A stretch of 64,000 nt of DNA from Mesorhizobium hawassense (GTDB lineage Bacteria; Pseudomonadota; Alphaproteobacteria; Rhizobiales; Rhizobiaceae), in NCBI RefSeq assembly GCF_003289945.1, contig NZ_QMBP01000025.1, positions 1 through 64,000 on the forward strand, read 5' to 3'. The notes beneath the pieces are model-generated. The model was given only the letters and a program-made list of their open reading frames with translations. It was not told the DNA's origin and did no database searches. Positions within the stretch are counted from its first letter, which is position 1. Every line of letters starts with the position of its first letter. Position numbers and translations under genes: made by a program. Positions 58,995-64,000 of this stretch are shown piece after piece.

Positions 58995-60089
58995 ATGCAG
59001 CAACCCGGCCGGGCCGCAGAGATCAAGGCGAACGGGATCGGTAAGAGCTTCGGCTCCTTCCGGGCGCTGGATAATCTCACGCTCGATATCGGCCGCGGCG
59101 AGTTCCTGACGCTGCTTGGCCCCTCCGGCTCAGGCAAGACCACTTTCCTGATGATCCTCGCCGGCTTCGTGCAGCCGAGCGAAGGCAAGCTTTTCAGCGA
59201 CGGCGTCGACATCACCCACCGGCCGGCCGAGCAGCGCGCCGCCGGCATGGTGTTCCAAGGCTATGCTTTGTTCCCCCATATGAGCGTGGAGCAGAACATC
59301 GCCTTCCCGCTCAAGGTGCGCAAGAAATCCGCGTCCGAGATCAAAAGCCGTGTCGGCGAGATGGTCGAGCGCGTCGGTCTCAGGGGCCATGAGAAGAAAC
59401 TGCCGTCGCAGCTTTCCGGCGGCCAGCAGCAGCGCGTGGCGCTGGCGCGGGCACTGGTGTTCGAGCCGGGCGTGCTGTTGCTCGACGAGCCTTTCTCGGC
59501 GCTGGACAAGAGCCTGCGCGGCCAGATGCAGGCCGAGATGAAGCGGCTGCACCAGGAGACCGGCACCACCTTCGTCTTCGTCACCCACGACCAGAGCGAG
59601 GCGCTGGCGCTGTCGTCGCGCGTCGCCATCTTCAACCACGGCAAGCTGTTGCAGGTCGGCAGGCCGGACGAGGTCTACGACCGGCCAGCCAACCGCTTCG
59701 TCGCCGAGTTCCTGGGCGAGATCAACATGCTGCCGGTGAAGGGCGTACGCCCCGCCGACAATGGCGCCACCGGGCTCTGCGAGGACCGCGCGGTCAACAT
59801 GCGCTGCAAGGCCGAGGCGATCAAAGGCGACGCGATCCTGGCCATCCGCCCCGAGGACATGTCGATCGCGCCGGAAGCGTCAGTCAACCAGAACGGCATT
59901 GCCGCGACCGCCATCGCCTCGACCTATCTGGGTGCTGCGACCAAGCTCGACCTCACCACGCGCCAGGGCGCCAAGGTCACCGTCTCGGTGCCGAACGAGG
60001 TCGCGGCCGCGGCCTTGAGCAATGGCAATTCCGTCTGGCTGACCTGGCCGGCGGAAAAGGGTTTCCTCCTTCCGGACGGAGGACAGTAG
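58995..60089 (+). CDS. Pot-type ABC transporter ATP-binding protein
   Basis: 364 residues. Walker A GPSGSGKTT (42-50), signature LSGGQQQR (140-147), Walker B LLLDEP (161-166), and a C-terminal TOBE regulatory domain as in PotA/FbpC-type importers. It powers uptake of a polyamine-like compound together with the following genes. ATG 58995 is chosen over an upstream GTG (58956). It begins a four-gene transporter operon: binding protein, then two permeases. Confidence 0.9.
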   Translation: MQQPGRAAEIKANGIGKSFGSFRALDNLTLDIGRGEFLTLLGPSGSGKTTFLMILAGFVQPSEGKLFSDGVDITHRPAEQRAAGMVFQGYALFPHMSVEQNIAFPLKVRKKSASEIKSRVGEMVERVGLRGHEKKLPSQLSGGQQQRVALARALVFEPGVLLLDEPFSALDKSLRGQMQAEMKRLHQETGTTFVFVTHDQSEALALSSRVAIFNHGKLLQVGRPDEVYDRPANRFVAEFLGEINMLPVKGVRPADNGATGLCEDRAVNMRCKAEAIKGDAILAIRPEDMSIAPEASVNQNGIAATAIASTYLGAATKLDLTTRQGAKVTVSVPNEVAAAALSNGNSVWLTWPAEKGFLLPDGGQ

Positions 60090-60160
60090 AGAGCGCCGCC
60101 GCGGCCTGAGATCGCCGCGCCGGTTTCCGGTTCAAATCAACGACAACAAGGGGAACTGAC

Positions 60161-61273
60161 ATGAACGACACCAAGAAACAGACGATCGAATCGCTCGCCG
60201 AGCGGACCAAGCGCGGCGAGATTTCGCGCCGCCAATTCGCGCAGCTCGCTGGCCTCGTGCTCGCCGGCACGCCGATGCTCTTGCGCTCGACCGGCGCTTT
60301 CGCCGAGACCAAAGGGCTGGTGCTGGTGAACTGGGGCGGCGACGCCATCACAGCCTACGACGCCGCCTATGGCCAGGCCTTCACCAAGGACACCGGCATC
60401 CCGGTGAAGATGGACGGCTCGGGCCCGACCGAAGGCGCCATCGCGGCGCAATTCAAGAGCGGCGCGCCGACCTGGGATCTCGTCGACGTCGATCCGTTCT
60501 CGGCCATCACGCTGGGCGGCCAGGGCATGCTCGAGCCGATCGACTACAAGGTCGTCGACAAGAGCAAGATGCGGCCGGGCTTCGGCTGGGAATATGCCGC
60601 CTCGACCTACTTCTTCTCCTATGTGATCGCCTACGACTCGCAGAAATTCGGCTCCAACGCGCCGACCGGCATGGCCGATTTCTTCGACGTCAAGAAATTC
60701 CCCGGGAAGCGATCGCTCTACAAATGGGGCGTGTCGAGCTGGGAAGCCGCCCTTCTCGCCGACGGCGTCGCACCCGCATCGCTCTATCCGCTCGACCTCA
60801 AGCGCGCGCATGACAAGATCGCCGCCTTCAAGGAAAACGTCGTCTCCTATTGGGGCGGCGGCGCCGAGAGCCAGAGCGTGCTGCTCAATGGCGAAGCCTC
60901 GATGGCGATCGTGTGGTCGACCCGCGCCTCGCTGATCGAGCAGGACTCCGGCGGCCAGATCAAGTTCATCTGGGACCAGGGCCTGATTTCGCCCGGCGCG
61001 CTCGCGGTGCTGAAGAACAATCCCGGCGGCAAGGACGCAGCGATGAAGTTCATCGCCAGCACGCAGGATCCGCAGAAAGAGCTGGTCATGTTCGACAAGC
61101 TCGGACAGGGCCCGGCCAATCCTGCGGCCGATGCGCTGATCCCGGCCGACAAGAAGCGCATCAACCCGGTCGATCCGGAAAACATGAAGAAGCAGATCGC
61201 GCTCGACATGGATTGGTACGCCAAGAACTACGGCGCGGCGCTCGACGAATACACCAAGATCATCTCGGCCTGA
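60161..61273 (+). CDS. Tat-exported ABC solute-binding protein (PotD-like)
   Basis: 370 residues. N-terminal twin-arginine signal SRRQFAQLAG at 22-31 and a cleavable region up to TGAFA; mature protein with the polyamine/extracellular solute-binding fold (GGDAITAYDAAYGQAF, WDLVDVDPFSAI, AIVWSTRA). Export by Tat implies folding in the cytoplasm or a cofactor. The bound ligand is a polyamine-like or guanidino compound by family only. ATG 60161 has AAGGGGA upstream. Confidence 0.87.
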   Translation: MNDTKKQTIESLAERTKRGEISRRQFAQLAGLVLAGTPMLLRSTGAFAETKGLVLVNWGGDAITAYDAAYGQAFTKDTGIPVKMDGSGPTEGAIAAQFKSGAPTWDLVDVDPFSAITLGGQGMLEPIDYKVVDKSKMRPGFGWEYAASTYFFSYVIAYDSQKFGSNAPTGMADFFDVKKFPGKRSLYKWGVSSWEAALLADGVAPASLYPLDLKRAHDKIAAFKENVVSYWGGGAESQSVLLNGEASMAIVWSTRASLIEQDSGGQIKFIWDQGLISPGALAVLKNNPGGKDAAMKFIASTQDPQKELVMFDKLGQGPANPAADALIPADKKRINPVDPENMKKQIALDMDWYAKNYGAALDEYTKIISA

Positions 61274-61289
61274 TCGGGCCGAGAGCTTC

Positions 61290-62132
61290 TTGACGACGAT
61301 GAGAGGCACCCTCTCCGACAGGATGGGCGCGGCGCTGTTGATGGCGCCGCTGCTCCTGTTCCTGATCCTTGCCTATGCCTGGCCGTTTCTCGGCGTGGTG
61401 AAGTGGAGTTTTACCCTCCCCACCCCCGGTCTCGGCCAGTATCACGCCCTGCTTACCGACGAGCTGGTGCAGTCGGTGTTCATCCGCACGCTGCGCATCG
61501 CGGCGATCGTCACCGTCGTTTCGGTCACCGCCGCCTATGCCATCACCGTGGTGTGGGTGCGCGGCAGCCCGGTGCAGCGCGTGCTTGCCGAATTCTGCAT
61601 CCTGGTGCCGTTCTGGATCTCGGTGCTGACACGCGCCTTCGGCTGGGTGGCGCTGCTCTCCAATCGCGGCCTGATCAACACCTGGCTGCAATCGATCGGC
61701 TTCATCTCCGAGCCGCTGACCCTGGTGCGCAACGAGTTCGGCGTCATCGTCGGCATGTCTCATTTCTTGATCCCCTTCGCGGTGTTCCCGCTGGCGTCCG
61801 CCATGCGCAGCCTGGACGAGCGCGTGCTGCTCGCGGCGCGCGGCCTAGGCTCCAGCCGCATGCGCACCTTCTGGACGGTGTTCGTGCCGATGACGCGCTC
61901 CGGCATCATCGGTTCGGCGCTGATCACCTTCGTGTTCTCGCTGGGGTTCTTCGTCACGCCGGCAATCCTCGGCGGCGGCCGCTCAGTGATGATCGCGGAG
62001 TTGATCTATCTGCGCATCTTCCAGAGCCCGGACTGGGGGCTTGGTGCTGCCATCAGCGTCGTGCTGGTGGTGTTCGTCGGCGCGCTGATGGCGCTGCTCT
62101 TCCGCTACGTCAAACCGAAGCAATTGGTGTAG
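61290..62132 (+). CDS. Inner-membrane permease (PotB-like)
   Basis: 280 residues with six predicted membrane helices and the EAA-type loop (DERVLLAARGLGSSRMRTFWTVFVPMT) that docks the ATPase. TTG 61290 has GAGAG just upstream; ATG 61299 is the alternative. The next gene starts four bases later, so the permeases are coupled. Confidence 0.85.
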   Translation: MTTMRGTLSDRMGAALLMAPLLLFLILAYAWPFLGVVKWSFTLPTPGLGQYHALLTDELVQSVFIRTLRIAAIVTVVSVTAAYAITVVWVRGSPVQRVLAEFCILVPFWISVLTRAFGWVALLSNRGLINTWLQSIGFISEPLTLVRNEFGVIVGMSHFLIPFAVFPLASAMRSLDERVLLAARGLGSSRMRTFWTVFVPMTRSGIIGSALITFVFSLGFFVTPAILGGGRSVMIAELIYLRIFQSPDWGLGAAISVVLVVFVGALMALLFRYVKPKQLV

Positions 62133-62136
62133 CGCC

Positions 62137-62943
62137 ATGCCCACCTACCGTCCCGGTCCCGTCTCGCTTGCCCTCGCCGTGCTGGTGGCGCTGTTCCTGC
62201 TGATGCCGCTGCTTGCGGTCATCCCGGTGTCGCTGACACCGAGCCGCATGCTGACCATGCCGACGGGTGAATTGTCGCTGCGCCATTACCGCTCGCTGAT
62301 CGAGGACCCCCGCTGGCTGGACTCCATCCTGCTCTCGCTCAGGATCGGCATCGTCAGCAGCATCCTCTCCACGGCGTTGGCGCTCACCTTCAGCCTGGGC
62401 GTGTGGATGTTCCAGCCGCGCTTTACGGCTGCCCTCGTCGGCTTCGTGCTGCTGCCGATGGTGGTGCCGCCGGTGGTCTCGGCGGTGACGCTCTATTTCC
62501 TGCTCACCTCGGTCTCCGGCCTGACCTCGTACTTCGGCTACGACACCTGGCTGGGTGTGGCCATGGCGCATTCGGTGATGACGGTGCCGTTCGCCACGGT
62601 GCTGCTTCTCGTTTCGCTCAGCCAACTCGACCGCCGCATCGACCTCGCCGCGCGCGGCCTGGGCGCCAGCGTGTGGGAGCGCGCGACGCGCGTCATCATG
62701 CCCAACATCAAGTTCGGCATCGTCACAGCCGCGCTTCTGTCCTTCGTGCTCTCCTGGGAAGAGATCGGCGTGACCTTGTTCATCACGTCGGTCAACGCGA
62801 TCACCCTGCCCCGCCTGATGTGGATGGGCCTGCGTGACAACATCGATCCGGCGATCGCGGCACTTTCGGTGATCCTGATCATCATCACCGTGCTGGTGCT
62901 CATCGCGCGCAGCCTGATCACGCGGCGCAACGCCTCGGCTTAG
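62137..62943 (+). CDS. Inner-membrane permease (PotC-like)
   Basis: 268 residues, six helices, EAA loop QLDRRIDLAARGLGASVWERATRVIMPNIK. Fourth gene of the transporter operon. Its TAG stop (62941-62943) is formed by the first three bases of an intergenic repeat (copy B), so the repeat may have inserted at or near the stop codon. With the ATPase, the binding protein and PotB-like permease it makes a complete importer. Confidence 0.88.
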   Translation: MPTYRPGPVSLALAVLVALFLLMPLLAVIPVSLTPSRMLTMPTGELSLRHYRSLIEDPRWLDSILLSLRIGIVSSILSTALALTFSLGVWMFQPRFTAALVGFVLLPMVVPPVVSAVTLYFLLTSVSGLTSYFGYDTWLGVAMAHSVMTVPFATVLLLVSLSQLDRRIDLAARGLGASVWERATRVIMPNIKFGIVTAALLSFVLSWEEIGVTLFITSVNAITLPRLMWMGLRDNIDPAIAALSVILIIITVLVLIARSLITRRNASA

Positions 62944-63069
62944 AGCAATTCCAGGAAAAGTGTGAGCGGTTAGGCTCGGCGACTTCGTCGTAGCTTTCCC
63001 GTTCGGAATTGCGTCAAGACAAAGAGATAGGGCCGTTCGCCGTTTCCGTGAAACGGTGAAACGCTCTAG
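62941..63069. repeat. Rhizobial intergenic repeat, copy B
   Basis: Begins TAGAGCAATTCCAGG at the permease stop codon and ends GAAACGCTCTAG. Matches the reverse complement of 41686-41787, with about 25 extra bases after GAGCGGTT (AGGCTCGGCGACTTCGTC...). The two copies thus differ by a small internal insertion. It is symmetric at its ends. Confidence 0.85.
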
Positions 63070-63087
63070 GGTGTGGTTTGAATTAAA

Positions 63088-63116
63088 GAGGCCCGCCGGG
63101 AGCGGCGGGCCTCTTA
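63088..63116 (+). terminator. Likely rho-independent terminator of the transporter operon
   Basis: AAGAGGCCCGCC, short loop GGGAGC, GGCGGGCCTCTT: a strong GC stem of 12 bp. It sits about 150 bases beyond the PotC-like gene. The stem ends in TT, but no long T-run follows. Confidence 0.7.
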
Positions 63117-63382
63117 CGGAGCCGGAGTGGAAGTCCAGCGCCGTCATGATCCGGGGGTGTGGATCGCCTCGAAATTTAGCCAACGAGGCTCAGCCGGGCG
63201 ACTTACAAATCCGTAATCTTCAGGTCGGCAAGAGCGAATGCCGCCGGCGAAAAATGGCGTATTATCATTGCCTTGCGAGCACTCACGACCGCGCCGGTGC
63301 AACGTGCTTCAATCAAAAGTGATGGATGCCGGCGAGGCGTGGAGCCGGATCGGCCCGCCGGTCCGCCGCGATTGGATGCTGG
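63117..63382. other. Intergenic region before cytochrome b561
   Basis: About 266 bases with no gene I can support. A frame of 88 codons begins at 63056 inside the repeat and the terminator hairpin, and has no ribosome site. No promoter is convincing. Confidence 0.5.
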
Positions 63383-63925
63383 CTACCGGTCTCCCGGCAG
63401 CATTCTGGTCAGGATCGCGTCCCGGCGAACGAAGTGATGATAGAGCGCAGCCGCGGCGTGTATGCCGGCCATAATCAATACGCCGTTGGCGCAGAGTGAA
63501 TGCAGCTCGCGAATGGTGCGCGCGGTGGCCCGGTCCGGAGCAAAGGGCGCGGGTATTGTGAACAGGCCGAAAAAGCTCAGCGCGTCGCCCCGAAACCAGG
63601 TCAGCAGGATACCGAGGACGGGAATGGCGATCAGCAGGGCATAGAGAATGAAATGCCCGATCTTCGCCGCTGCCTGCTCGGGGGCGGACATTTCCGAGGG
63701 AAGTCCGGGCGCGCCCCGAAGGCCGCGCAACACCACTCGCCAGAATACGAGCGCGGCCAAGAGAAGGCCAAACGAAATGTGCAAACGCCAGAAGAATGCT
63801 ACCGCCGGGTCCCCGCGCGAATAAAACGCGTCGCCATAGGTCAGCGCATAGAGCAGGACGACGAGGACGAATAGTGTCCAGTGAAGGAACTTCTGGGCGG
63901 ACGTGTAGGTCGTGGCGACGGCCAT
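63383..63925 (-). CDS. Cytochrome b561 family protein
   Basis: 180 residues with four membrane helices and haem-ligand histidines in KFLHWTLF, WRLHISFG, GIHAAAALYHHF, as in the prokaryotic cytochrome b561 (di-haem, quinone-linked) family. It passes electrons between quinol and a periplasmic acceptor such as superoxide. ATG 63925 is the start. It is a stand-alone gene at the window's right edge; nothing downstream of it is resolved. Confidence 0.9.
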   Translation of the reverse strand: MAVATTYTSAQKFLHWTLFVLVVLLYALTYGDAFYSRGDPAVAFFWRLHISFGLLLAALVFWRVVLRGLRGAPGLPSEMSAPEQAAAKIGHFILYALLIAIPVLGILLTWFRGDALSFFGLFTIPAPFAPDRATARTIRELHSLCANGVLIMAGIHAAAALYHHFVRRDAILTRMLPGDR

Positions 63926-64000
63926 GCTGCGCGGCTCCGTTAGCAGGGCTCCCCGTTTCGAACGCGTTCCCGGCAGACTTGTGGCCGCAAAATTAAGAAT

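Noticed and set aside
63056..63322. 88-codon frame before cytochrome b561
   Set aside because: Starts inside repeat copy B, crosses the terminator hairpin and has no Shine-Dalgarno.
1..64000. tRNA, rRNA, IS, integrase, prophage, toxin-antitoxin or restriction-modification genes
   Set aside because: I looked for their motifs on both strands and saw none; the repeats present are short non-coding intergenic elements.

Overview
The window is high-GC, gene-dense DNA from an alphaproteobacterium of the order Hyphomicrobiales (Rhizobiales), most likely Mesorhizobium or a close relative. This rests on gene content (BA14K-domain protein, ThuA/ThuB-type pair, DUF2778 protein, KamA-like radical SAM protein, GcvA-like LysR regulator, polyamine-type ABC transporter) and on several families of short intergenic inverted repeats typical of rhizobial chromosomes. 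I found no rRNA, tRNA, CRISPR array, insertion sequence, integrase or prophage gene, so this looks like ordinary chromosome with accessory catabolic and surface-structure modules. The genus is inferred from family resemblance, not from a marker gene.

Layout. 0-17.8 kb: single-domain globin, BA14K protein, KamA-like aminomutase, two family VIII/class C serine hydrolases, an acyl-CoA synthetase, a secreted protein, a coiled-coil protein, HtpG behind an RpoH-like promoter, a glutamine-amidotransferase-like protein, a Sel1-repeat protein and an ABC-F ATPase whose leader carries a 7-bp tandem repeat and no visible Shine-Dalgarno. 17.9-22.8 kb: a Csu-type (spore coat U) chaperone-usher pilus locus: pilin, chaperone and usher on + and the two-domain tip-like subunit on -, tail to tail with the usher. 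22.9-27.4 kb: a 2-oxoglutarate oxygenase, a CMD-like protein, an OsmC protein and a membrane GGDEF-EAL protein. 27.5-30.5 kb: a hydroxycinnamate (ferulate/p-coumarate) module, CoA ligase plus hydratase/lyase, divergent from a MarR regulator with twin operator-like repeats between them.

30.6-38.2 kb: an AcpA-type phosphoesterase divergent from a di-haem cytochrome c peroxidase, then two translationally coupled, paralogous exported TPR proteins. 38.3-45.3 kb: small regulators and small proteins, an SRAP DNA-repair protein, a GAF-GGDEF-PilZ protein, a PAP2 phosphatase and a DUF2127 protein. 45.3-47.5 kb: a multicopper oxidase/cytochrome c' pair behind a promoter that looks like a CueR/HmrR copper-sensing promoter. 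47.9-51.8 kb: a DUF2778 envelope protein, a UGT-like glycosyltransferase and a DUF4239 protein.

52-63 kb: thuA/thuB-like pair and a GFA protein, then a divergent catabolic locus. On - are a BKACE enzyme, a guanidino-group-modifying (DDAH/ADI-like) enzyme and an AbgB-like M20 amidohydrolase; on + are a LysR regulator and a complete Pot-type ABC transporter (ATPase, Tat-exported binding protein, two permeases). This is the strongest candidate for an uncharacterised pathway: import and hydrolysis of an unknown guanidino/amide nitrogen compound. The window ends with a cytochrome b561.
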